A stretch of 64,000 nt of DNA from an uncultured Rhodospirillaceae bacterium (GTDB lineage Bacteria; Pseudomonadota; Alphaproteobacteria; Rhodospirillales; Rhodospirillaceae): assembly GCA_943787205.1 (NCBI GenBank), contig CALSLN010000017.1:1-64000 (forward strand), given 5' to 3'. How positions within the stretch are numbered: position 1 is the first letter of the stretch; the number at the start of each line of letters is the position of its first letter. Shown here piece after piece: positions 9,391 through 17,327 of this stretch. The notes below the pieces were generated by a model that saw only the letters and a program-made list of their open reading frames with translations, was not told the origin of the DNA and searched no databases. Both the position numbers and the translations under genes were made by a program.

Positions 9391-10128
9391 ATGACGCCGG
9401 TCTTGACTGATATCTCCAACCTACCGCAAGATCGGCTTAAAGACATGGTGATCGCCGGTGAACAAGTACTCGAATGCATGCGAGTGCTTGGCAACACCGG
9501 CGATTCCATTGTCGGAGATGTGGTTGGCGATTTCGAAGAATTCGCCGTCTGGTCCCATTACCCGAAGGGTGATGTCATAGATCGACAGACCCACTCCCAA
9601 TTCTATTACCATGCCCATCCAGAACAGCAGCGGCCCGGCGAGCACGGCCACTTTCACCTATTCTTACGCCGCGATGGCATTCCAGAAAACATTCAGCCTG
9701 CCGATATCGGTGCATCTAATAGCTTTGACGATTTCAAAACACCAATGTGTCATATGCTCGCCATTGCCATGAACCCGAACGGCATGCCAATCGCATTATT
9801 CACAACCAACCGATGGGTCACTATGGACCCTTGGTTTAACGCTGCGGATACCATCGACCTTTTGGACAGTTTTGATGTTGATATCGCAAAGCCGTCCTGG
9901 CCGGTGAACATTTGGATTTCAGCAATGGTCCGGCTCTATCGGCCAGACATCGAGCAGCTTCTGCACGAGCGCGATGACGTGATGACAGGCGCTCAATTAA
10001 AAGCGGCGGACAATGCTTACAATGATCGCTCCATTGAGATCACGTCCCTGCTCGATATAGATCTGGCGGATAGAATAGACACGGTGAATGCTGCATGGGC
10101 GCAAACAAATGACCCCGGCGTAAGTTAA
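9391..10128 (+). CDS. DUF6969-like conserved protein with His-rich motif
   Basis: A 245-residue soluble protein without signal peptide or membrane segment. I believe it belongs to the uncharacterised DUF6969 family. Its most striking segment, about residues 58-90, includes WSHYPKGDVIDR, then FYYHAHPEQQ and GEHGHFHLFLRR, with clustered His, Glu and Asp that could hold a metal. The middle carries HMLAIAMNPNGMPIALFTTN and WVTMDPWF. Start ATG is at 9391, 21 bases after the Cys-rich gene, so the two are probably cotranscribed. Forty bases later begins the GT41-type glycosyltransferase. A role in making, loading or modifying the Cys-rich product is suggested only by position. Confidence 0.6.
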   Translation: MTPVLTDISNLPQDRLKDMVIAGEQVLECMRVLGNTGDSIVGDVVGDFEEFAVWSHYPKGDVIDRQTHSQFYYHAHPEQQRPGEHGHFHLFLRRDGIPENIQPADIGASNSFDDFKTPMCHMLAIAMNPNGMPIALFTTNRWVTMDPWFNAADTIDLLDSFDVDIAKPSWPVNIWISAMVRLYRPDIEQLLHERDDVMTGAQLKAADNAYNDRSIEITSLLDIDLADRIDTVNAAWAQTNDPGVS

Positions 10129-10168
10129 TAGCCTTCGATCCCTGTTCAGCTCGCGGTATAATCACGCC

Positions 10169-11950
10169 ATGTCGATCAAACAAAATGAAACCCAGCGCTT
10201 GCTAGAACAAGCGGCGTCAGACCTTGACCTGGGTGCACTGGCTCGAGCCGAACAGGGTTTCCACCGTATTCTTCGTGACGAGCCCGAGCAACCGGACGCA
10301 CTTGTGCTGCTCGGCGAAACATTGCGGCGACGTGGCGATCTGGAGCAATCAGAATCATGTGTTCGTCGGTCCATCGATATAAGATCAGGCAATTCATATG
10401 CCTATTCCGTGCTCTACAACATTCTGATGGATACGGGACGCTACGCTGACGCGTTGGATAGCATCCATCATGCGCTCGCGTTGGAACCAGAAAATCCAGA
10501 CTTCCTATACAGCCAGGCGTTAACGCAACAAGACTTAGGTCAACTCAGCGCATGTATTGAGTCTGCTCAGGGCGCTCTCAAGTATCGTGAGGGTTGGCTC
10601 GCACCGGCCAGTTTAGAAGCATCTGCCCGGCGGCTTATGGGACACGGTCATCAAGCCGTCGACATCTTGCGTTCCCTCATCAGCGAAGAGCCAAATAATA
10701 CGTCGCTGTGGGCCAAATTACTGCTCGCCCTCCACGGCGATGATCGAGCAACTTTAAGGGATATCGCAGACGCAGCGAAACGCGCGAGCGCATCTGAGGC
10801 GGAGAAAGGTGAGAGCATTCAGATTACGGCTCCCGATCCCGATAGGCGAATCAGACTAGCATTCGTATCTGGAGATTTTAAGGAACACCCAGTCGCATAT
10901 TTCCTCGAAGGCATTCTAGAGTCCCTTAATCGTGACGCCTTTCATGTCACTCTGATTCCAACAATTTCTGGCAGCGATGCTCGGACAGAATTGTGCAGAG
11001 AAGCCAGCGACGCATGGCACCCAGTTTTCAATATGGCAGACGACGAAGCGGCATCTCATGTGCACGCGCTCAATATAGATATCGCTATCGATCTTTCAGG
11101 TTGGACGCGAGGCCATAGACTAGACCTGTTCGGAAAACGCATCGCGCCGATTCAAGCCACATGGATTGGATACTCTGGAACCTCAGGGTTGGCGTCGATG
11201 GATTATATTATTTGTGATAATACCGTCTTGCCCGTGGCCCACGAGCCTTACTATAGCGAGACGCCGCTTCGCCTACCCAACACCTATCTGTGTATGCCGA
11301 CCCCGAAGGCCATACTCGAAAGTGTTTTGGGCACCCTGCCCCCCAGGCCAGCACCACAAGCGGATCGTATTGTTTTCGGGTCTTTCAATACCCTCGCCAA
11401 GTTAACAGATCAGGTTCTTGACGCGTGGACCCGTATTATCCAAAGCGTAGAGGGTTCGGTTTTATATCTGCGCGCCCGGCAATTTAATGACGATGGCGTT
11501 AAAACGGATATGGTTTCTCGGCTGCAGGAACGTAATTTTCCAATGGGGCGCCTCGCGCTTGAAGGCAATGCATCGCGCAAAGGGATGCTAGCAGGATACA
11601 TGAAAGTGGACATCGCGCTCGACCCGTTCCCCTACGGAGGGACAACGACAACATTTGAAGCACTGTCGATGGGTGTTCCCATGATCACATTAGCTGGCGA
11701 CCGATGGGTTGGCCTTGTCGGCAGCAGCGTCCTTAAAAGCATAAAGCAAGACGGGTTAATAGCGACAACCGTCGATGAGTATGTGAGCAAAGCGGTTGAC
11801 CTGGCCTCCGATATGCCACGCCTCACGGCTTTGCGGTCAGCCGTTGCAGATCAAATGGCTCAATCACCGGCTTGCGACACAGCCATCTTCACGCGGGATC
11901 TCGAGGCTCTACTCCGCGCCAGCTGGCAAAAGGCCTGTGACGCAGTTTAG
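10169..11950 (+). CDS. TPR / GT41 (SPINDLY, O-GlcNAc transferase-like) glycosyltransferase
   Basis: 593 residues. Tetratricopeptide-like repeats fill about residues 1-205 (for example ALARAEQGFHRILRDEPEQP, then YADALDSIHHALALEPENP). The GT41 catalytic region follows from about 225: RIRLAFVSGDFKEHPVAYFL, then IDIAIDLSGWTRGHRLDLFG, IQATWIGYSGTSGL, FGSFNTLAK and the donor-site segment LDPFPYGGTTTTFEALSMG. In this family a sugar from a UDP- or GDP-linked donor is put on Ser/Thr of proteins; bacterial targets are largely unknown. It is cytoplasmic, with no signal. It lies third after the Cys-rich and DUF6969-like genes, in line with one transcript, and the next gene starts 82 bases later. Confidence 0.85.
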   Translation: MSIKQNETQRLLEQAASDLDLGALARAEQGFHRILRDEPEQPDALVLLGETLRRRGDLEQSESCVRRSIDIRSGNSYAYSVLYNILMDTGRYADALDSIHHALALEPENPDFLYSQALTQQDLGQLSACIESAQGALKYREGWLAPASLEASARRLMGHGHQAVDILRSLISEEPNNTSLWAKLLLALHGDDRATLRDIADAAKRASASEAEKGESIQITAPDPDRRIRLAFVSGDFKEHPVAYFLEGILESLNRDAFHVTLIPTISGSDARTELCREASDAWHPVFNMADDEAASHVHALNIDIAIDLSGWTRGHRLDLFGKRIAPIQATWIGYSGTSGLASMDYIICDNTVLPVAHEPYYSETPLRLPNTYLCMPTPKAILESVLGTLPPRPAPQADRIVFGSFNTLAKLTDQVLDAWTRIIQSVEGSVLYLRARQFNDDGVKTDMVSRLQERNFPMGRLALEGNASRKGMLAGYMKVDIALDPFPYGGTTTTFEALSMGVPMITLAGDRWVGLVGSSVLKSIKQDGLIATTVDEYVSKAVDLASDMPRLTALRSAVADQMAQSPACDTAIFTRDLEALLRASWQKACDAV

Positions 11951-12032
11951 GCAAAAAGTACGGTTGTGATTGAATACAGCCTCGGCGCAAGGCAGAGTTC
12001 TGGTTCGTCATTTAATTCACAAGGGACACATT

Positions 12033-12797
12033 ATGTTTAACCTGAAACCCTCAGCGGCAACTTGCTTAGCCCTAGCTTTCACACTTTCGCCATTCACAGC
12101 TTTCGCTGAATCAGGCGTTTTGGTTTTTGGTGGCACTGGCAAGCTTGGCTTGGAAATCGTCGCAGACCTCGTTGAAGCCGGTGAGGACGTGTCGGTCTTT
12201 GTTCGCCCGACATCCAATCGGGATCAACTTGAGCCAATGGGCGTCAAATTCGTCACTGGTGATGTTCTGGCCGAAGGCGACGTCGAAGCCGCTCTCAAGT
12301 CTGGGCCCTATCGCGTTGTAGTCGATGCCCTCGCCCGCGACGGCGACGTGAATCCAGGGTTTTACATCGACAGCATGGAGTATATTTCGAAGTGGGCGCA
12401 ACAAACGGGCGTTAACCAAGTGATTCTTCATGGGTCTGTTGGCGCTGGACTCAGTCGACCGATTTACCCCGAAGCGCGGTGGGACGTCATGGGCCCAACC
12501 ATCACAGCAAAGGATCACGGCGAGCGTCATTTGATGGAGAGCGGTGCGCCTTACACGATCATCAGAAACCTGGTCCTGCTTCCCGCCGAGATGAAAGAAT
12601 CCGGCAAGGCTGAGATGACGACCAATCAACTCAAACGCGGCGTTGTGACACGCGATGCCCTCGCCCGTTTCACACTGGAGTGCTTGGATAACGCATCCTG
12701 CATCAATGAAATTTTTCACGGCTATGACGATGCTATCGAGCTACCGCCCGGGCGCTATAGAGACACCATGGAAAGTTTTAGAAAAGCCGAGAAATAG
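12033..12797 (+). CDS. Exported NmrA-like NAD(P)-binding Rossmann protein, copy 1
   Basis: 254 residues from ATG 12033, preferred over an upstream in-frame start at 11970 because AAGGGA sits correctly before it and because it begins with a Sec signal (MFNLKPSAATCLALAFTL, ending AFAES). After the signal comes a dinucleotide-binding VLVFGGTGKLGLEIV, then FVTGDV and ILHGSVGAG, matching atypical short-chain dehydrogenases of the NmrA/SDR_a5 type. The classical YxxxK is not apparent, so it may bind NAD(P)H without catalysis. A CX5C pair (CLDNASC) near residue 230 could form a disulfide if the protein is periplasmic. Its paralogue follows two bases downstream, with the same length. NmrA-like proteins are normally cytoplasmic, so the signal is unusual. 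Confidence 0.8.
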   Translation: MFNLKPSAATCLALAFTLSPFTAFAESGVLVFGGTGKLGLEIVADLVEAGEDVSVFVRPTSNRDQLEPMGVKFVTGDVLAEGDVEAALKSGPYRVVVDALARDGDVNPGFYIDSMEYISKWAQQTGVNQVILHGSVGAGLSRPIYPEARWDVMGPTITAKDHGERHLMESGAPYTIIRNLVLLPAEMKESGKAEMTTNQLKRGVVTRDALARFTLECLDNASCINEIFHGYDDAIELPPGRYRDTMESFRKAEK

Positions 12798-12799
12798 AG

Positions 12800-13564
12800 A
12801 TGCCAAGTCTGTTACGCGGTCTTTCTACGGCAATCCTCTGCACGCTGCTTTCATCTGCTGCGGTTAAGGCCGATGGTGGTGTCCTGGTGTTCGGCGGCAC
12901 TGGTCAACTCGGTCTAGAGATCGTTAAAGCTCTCACGGCAAAAGGAGAAGACGTCACCGTATTTGCCAGGCCACAATCCGACCGTACTTCACTAGGCTCA
13001 ATGAATATCTCCTTTGTAACCGGCGACGTCCTCAATGAAGATGATGTGTCTGCCCCATTCCAGTCTGGGTCTTTTAGGGTCGTGATTGATGCCCTCGCCC
13101 GTGATGGCAATGATGACGCGGATTTCTATATTGAAAGTATGGAGTATATTTCTCGCGCCGCCAAAGAGACAGGCGTTAGCCAAGTAATTCTTCATGGCTC
13201 CGTCGGCGCAGGCCTCAGTCATTTAAGTGAACGCGACTCAGAGGAGGATTTCGGCCCACTGATGGTCGCGAAAGGCTTGGGTGAACGGTACCTGATGGAA
13301 AGTGGCACGCCCTATACGATCATTAGAAATTGGGCGCTGTTACCCTTTCCTGCAAAGGAGTCAGGGCAAGCGTTTATGACCGAGGACCAGTCCGCACGCG
13401 GACTTATAACCCGCGACGCCTTGGCGCGTTTTACCGTCGAATGCCTGAACCAAGCACGGTGCATCAACAAAATATTTCATACAGTCGATGATGCCGTGGA
13501 CGCGCCTGAGCGATATAGAAGCAGCCTAAAGGCGCAGCGCGATTGGGAAAAAAGCCAAAAATGA
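12800..13564 (+). CDS. Exported NmrA-like NAD(P)-binding Rossmann protein, copy 2
   Basis: 254 residues, the tandem paralogue of the preceding gene, starting two bases after its stop codon. It too has a Sec-type signal (MPSLLRGLSTAILCTLLSSA, ending VKADGG), then VLVFGGTGQLGLEIVKAL, FVTGDVLNEDDV, MEYISRAAKETGVSQVILHG and IIRNWALLPFP. The CX5C pair is kept as CLNQARC. The copies share many identical positions but differ in loops (for example SERDSEEDFGPL here), suggesting an old duplication. The substrate is unknown. A pair of this kind could form a heterodimer in the periplasm; that is inference. Confidence 0.8.
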   Translation: MPSLLRGLSTAILCTLLSSAAVKADGGVLVFGGTGQLGLEIVKALTAKGEDVTVFARPQSDRTSLGSMNISFVTGDVLNEDDVSAPFQSGSFRVVIDALARDGNDDADFYIESMEYISRAAKETGVSQVILHGSVGAGLSHLSERDSEEDFGPLMVAKGLGERYLMESGTPYTIIRNWALLPFPAKESGQAFMTEDQSARGLITRDALARFTVECLNQARCINKIFHTVDDAVDAPERYRSSLKAQRDWEKSQK

Positions 13565-13589
13565 CAAACCGCCAAGTTGTATGGAAATC

Positions 13590-14006
13590 ATGAAACGTTA
13601 CGCGATCGCCTACGCGTTCACTGCGTTCCTATTCCTATTACTGGACGGCATATGGCTCGGTTTTATTGCAAAGGACTTTTTCCAGGGCCAGCTCGGCCCC
13701 TGGCTTCGTGAAGAGGTCAATCTTGCGCTCGCGCTCGTTTTTTACCTCTTCTATGCCGTGGGCATTACAGTCTTTGGGGTACGCCCCGCCTTGCATGATG
13801 GACGTTGGCAAACAGCGCTCATTTTCGGTGGTTTATTTGGCTTTTTCGCCTATGCGACCTACGATATGACCAATTACATCACCCTCGAGAATTGGCCGGG
13901 CGTTGTTGTCTTGGTTGATGTCACTTGGGGCACGATTGTGACCGCTCTATCCGCAGTCGTAGGCTGGGCCCTCACCCATAAAGTCGTTCAAACCGCCGCG
14001 GCGTAA
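13590..14006 (+). CDS. DUF2177 family membrane protein
   Basis: About 138 residues from ATG 13590 (another in-frame ATG is at 13581). Four hydrophobic segments are apparent: AIAYAFTAFLFLLLDGIWLG, ALALVFYLFYAVGITVFGV, ALIFGGLFGFFAYATYD and VTALSAVVGWALTH. The sequence LDGIWLGFIAKDFFQGQLG and the later YDMTNYITLENWPG are characteristic of the DUF2177 family of inner-membrane proteins, whose function is not established. It closely follows the two exported Rossmann proteins and may be cotranscribed with them. A 96-base gap then leads to the methyltransferase. Confidence 0.8.
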   Translation: MKRYAIAYAFTAFLFLLLDGIWLGFIAKDFFQGQLGPWLREEVNLALALVFYLFYAVGITVFGVRPALHDGRWQTALIFGGLFGFFAYATYDMTNYITLENWPGVVVLVDVTWGTIVTALSAVVGWALTHKVVQTAAA

Positions 14007-14102
14007 TTCGGTTCGCCTCTTTCGCTGTCTCGTTCTTCTGGCTAAGCTTGCATCAAATGATAGCATTTTTCCGTCATAGCTTGAACCGAACCGGAGGCCA
14101 CT

Positions 14103-15272
14103 ATGCAAACCCAAGACCATGAGCAATTCGCCCACGCCGTTTTACCAAGCGCCACGGCAGATGAATTTTCTCGCCAGGAATTTGTAAAGTCCTACAAAAA
14201 GCATTTGGCGACGCAGGTCAGCCCCAACACTAAAGTCGTGTACGACACACAGATTAAGCCCGCCTTTGAAAAAGAACATGGCCGGGCACCGAAGAACCGA
14301 CACGAAATTCGCAAAGCCATGAACGGCAACAATCATTATCAAACCTGGAGTTCGCTGCTACGCACCAGCCAAGAGATGATGTGGAAATCTTGCCAGGTCT
14401 CTGTCGAGCGCCAACTCGGCGATCTCATCGCTGCCTCCAAATCAACCAAGAGTGCGGGCGGAACCCTCAAGCTGGACCCAAACTTGGAAACGCCGCGCTA
14501 TCACACGGCGGTCGACATCCATTGTCAGCCCGGTGGGTATCATACGGAAATAGTTGACGATGATGTAGCGGCCGGCGCTGTCTATGATCGCGCTGTCTAC
14601 GTGTATGCAATGGGTCAGCTTGGTCCCATGAACGATGATATGGGCGCGAGCACGGTGGCTTATCTTAAGCATGCCTACCCAGACCTAGCCCCAAAACGGA
14701 TTCTGGATCTGGGGTGTTCTGCCGGTCATTCAACAGTGCCTTATCAGGCAGCCTACCCTGACGCAGAGATTTACGGCGTCGATGTGGCCGCCCCCATGCT
14801 GCGCTATGCCCATGCCAGGTGTGAATCCATGGGTGTTCCCATTCATCTCTCTCAGCAAAATGCAGAGTCATTGGATTTCGAAGATAGCAGCTTTGATCTC
14901 ATCGTCTCGCACATTCTGGTTCATGAAACCTCCACAGCGGCTTTCCGCAACATCATGAAGGAATGTCATCGCTTGCTCTCGCCGGGTGGTATAGCCGTCC
15001 ATGTGGAGACCCCACCCTTCAAGGACATGAATGATTTTGACGCGTTCTTGCTGGACTGGGACACCTACAACAACAACGAACCGTTCTGGAGTAAGTCTCA
15101 CGAGATTGATCCGCCAAGTGCAGCCAAGGACGCTGGGTTTGATCCAGAAAAAACCTTTGAGTTCATGGCGCCCAGCGCCTTTGAAGCAGCAAAAGCGAAA
15201 CGCACGAATGTCTTCCAGGGTGGAGACTTCGGTGGTGGCGGCTTTTGGTACCTCTATGGTTTTCAGAAATAG
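14103..15272 (+). CDS. Class I SAM-dependent methyltransferase
   Basis: 389 residues. The C-terminal half carries a Rossmann-type methyltransferase: motif I ILDLGCSAGHSTVPYQAAYP (about 199-218), the acidic ribose-binding YGVDVAAPML, then QQNAESLDFEDSSFDLIVSH and the post-motif LLSPGGIAVHVE. The N-terminal 180 residues are helical, begin with a charged stretch rich in Lys, Glu and His, and match no family I know. They may provide acceptor recognition. There is no signal peptide. The ATG is preceded by GGAGG at about 14094. A small unknown gene starts 10 bases after the stop and is likely coexpressed. The acceptor (metabolite, lipid or protein) cannot be told from sequence. Confidence 0.82.
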   Translation: MQTQDHEQFAHAVLPSATADEFSRQEFVKSYKKHLATQVSPNTKVVYDTQIKPAFEKEHGRAPKNRHEIRKAMNGNNHYQTWSSLLRTSQEMMWKSCQVSVERQLGDLIAASKSTKSAGGTLKLDPNLETPRYHTAVDIHCQPGGYHTEIVDDDVAAGAVYDRAVYVYAMGQLGPMNDDMGASTVAYLKHAYPDLAPKRILDLGCSAGHSTVPYQAAYPDAEIYGVDVAAPMLRYAHARCESMGVPIHLSQQNAESLDFEDSSFDLIVSHILVHETSTAAFRNIMKECHRLLSPGGIAVHVETPPFKDMNDFDAFLLDWDTYNNNEPFWSKSHEIDPPSAAKDAGFDPEKTFEFMAPSAFEAAKAKRTNVFQGGDFGGGGFWYLYGFQK

Positions 15273-15281
15273 GATTGCTTC

Positions 15282-15641
15282 ATGCCAAATGACTCAAATA
15301 CGAACGGCGTAAAACTGAACAAGCACGCCAAAGGCCCTCGCCCGCAATACTTCAGTGACCCCACCACGGATAAGCTCCTCGCCATGGTGATGGCGTTGGC
15401 TGGTGAAGTCTCGGTCATGCATGATCGGAACGATACGCTAGAGCGGCTGATTGAGGCGAAGGGCCTGGTCGATCGGTCAGAGATCGATACGTACAAACCG
15501 TCGAAGGACATCATGGCGGAGCGCGATGCCTGGCGGGAGGACTACCTGTCGCACATTCTGCGCATCGTTGACCTTGATGCCGAGGACATGGGCCGCAACG
15601 ATATTTCGAGCGAGTTTCAAGGCATTATGGATAGCGTCTAA
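15282..15641 (+). CDS. Small conserved-looking protein, unknown
   Basis: 119 residues, hydrophilic, with no signal or membrane segment. The middle (AMVMALAGEVSVMHDRNDTL and ERLIEAKGLVDRSEIDTYKP) looks helical, possibly a short coiled coil. The end, about 85-119, is acidic (IVDLDAEDMGRNDISSEFQG). I do not recognise a family. It starts 10 bases after the methyltransferase stop on the same strand, so the two are probably cotranscribed and perhaps functionally linked. The frame shows normal codon use for the neighbourhood and is much longer than its shadows, which supports it as a real gene. Confidence 0.65.
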   Translation: MPNDSNTNGVKLNKHAKGPRPQYFSDPTTDKLLAMVMALAGEVSVMHDRNDTLERLIEAKGLVDRSEIDTYKPSKDIMAERDAWREDYLSHILRIVDLDAEDMGRNDISSEFQGIMDSV

Positions 15642-15679
15642 AATACAAACGTGGCTTTGGCCGCTAAAAAGTTGCGGTA

Positions 15680-17036
15680 TTACACAACGTCGCTGTTATG
15701 CGACGCATCAGGACTCTCATCCCGGCTGAATGAACGCGACGCTGGAAAAACACACGTGACTTCGGTACCCGAGCCAACTTGACTCTCGATGGTCAGTTCC
15801 CCGCCATGCAGCGTCATGAATTCCTTAGAAATGGAAAGACCTAGCCCCGTGCCGTCAGCTGTCACAAGGCTATCTTGATTGGCTTTAAAAAAAGGCATCA
15901 GTCACATGCGCAATGTCTTCGGGCAGAATCCCAACACCGGTATCCCTCACCGAAAGTCGAATCCCACCATTGGACTCAACATCTGCGGTAACCGTAACCT
16001 TACCTCCCCGACCGGTAAATTTAACCGCATTGACCATGAGGTTGATCAAGGCCTGCGTGATTAAGCGCTCGTCTCCGGACAGCAATGGAAGGTTGTCCGG
16101 GCATTCTTCAAGCACCGCCAACCGTTGCATGTCACTGCGAAAACTAACTTGCTTAACAACGCCATGAACGAGGTCTTTAACATCAATATGTGATGTAACA
16201 ATTTTTACTTTGTCAGCTTCTAATAGAGAATAATTGAGAATGTCCTCAATCACATGCAGCAAATGCGTCGCGCTGCTGTTGATATCCGTATTGTATTCTG
16301 CATATTTCCCGTGCCCAACAGGGCCCAGCACTTCTGTTCGGATTAAATCCGTAAATCCAACAATGGCGTTAAGGGGTGTCCGAAGTTCATGGCTCATGTT
16401 GGCGAGGAATCGAGTCTTGGCCATATTGGCCGCCTTCAGTTCTATGTATGACTGACGCGAAATCTTCGTAAAGACGTGCGTGATGGCACCAATAAAGACG
16501 ATGGCGAAGATTGTTGAGCCCATAAAAACCATTGGAAACTGGTCCTCAGGGATTGTCGATGTGAATTGGTGCCCCATCACTTCAAGCAGGGCTATACCGA
16601 TAATGCCGAACCCAAGCGCAGAGAACACGATGATCCGATCGCGACCACGCAAGTAGTAATAGGTCAAAACTGGCACGGCCCCAAACCACGGCCAAACAGG
16701 AGACGCAAAGCCACCAAAATTGTAAGCCGTTGCGAAAAGGATAACTTCCATCCACAGGAAACAAATCAAAGCAAAAATACGAAGTGGTAGTTTGGTTTTG
16801 AGAAGTAAGGGAAATGTAAAGTAAGCGGACGTCAGCGCCATGCACGTAATGAGGGGGGCCGTGAACGGAACGAGATGAAGGTAATAGAAGCCGTAAGCCA
16901 GTAACCCACACGTACCGCCCGCAAAACATATCCGGGTGGCGTTACGCCGCCGGCCAGCCTCATCACTCACAATACCCTTAGATATTGTGATGCCCGACCC
17001 GCTCTCTGGAAAGGCAGCATTAGTCACGCTGGCCAT
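15680..17036 (-). CDS. Membrane sensor histidine kinase, one +1 frameshift
   Basis: Hybrid reading gives about 451 residues. Six hydrophobic segments occupy about residues 35-195. A HisKA domain follows with the phospho-acceptor His in FLANMSHELRTPLNAIVGF, then an HATPase domain with the N-box LINLMVNAVKFTG and the G1 box VRDTGVGI. The frame breaks after VTDAFF in a run of seven T (minus strand, about 15888-15894). Removing one T continues into FKANQDS and the G2 box GTGLGLSISKEF, completing the ATP site. The break is therefore probably a consensus error. No response regulator is adjacent, so the partner is encoded elsewhere. It converges with the small gene ending at 15641. Confidence 0.82.
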
Positions 17037-17278
17037 ATGTATCCCGTCACCTGACTAATCACGAATATGTACGTTATCTATACGTATACGGGCCTTTGGC
17101 CGGAAAAGACTACAACTTTTAGTATATAGGGACATGTTCATTAGTATAGGCGCCGGGCGTCGACGCCACGGGGCACTTATTTCAACATAATAGGCAGCAG
17201 CGAAATCATAAGCCGGCACAAGGCTTTACGCTTGTCGGCGTCTTGAACACCCACTGCCCTCCCCCCATTCATCAACAA

Positions 17279-17305
17279 AAAGCCCCGGACCGAGTCCGGG
17301 GCTTT
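17279..17305 (-). terminator. Rho-independent terminator of TonB receptor 1
   Basis: AGCCCCGGAC (17281-17290), loop CGA, GTCCGGGGCT (17294-17303), extended by flanking A/T pairs. Read on the minus strand the stem is followed by a T-run, 22 bases after the receptor stop codon. The upstream 17037-17278 stretch, between this site and the kinase start, holds only the promoter side of the kinase and a 12-base palindrome at 17156-17167. Confidence 0.88.
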
Positions 17306-17327
17306 CTTATTCGTGATGTTTTTTAGC

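Noticed and set aside
12111-12719. Minus-strand frame of 202 codons
   Set aside because: It is antisense to the exported NmrA-like gene, with low-quality composition and no motif.
17156-17167. Perfect 12-base palindrome GGCGTCGACGCC
   Set aside because: It is short and contains a common restriction-site core; no paired copy or gene context gives it meaning.
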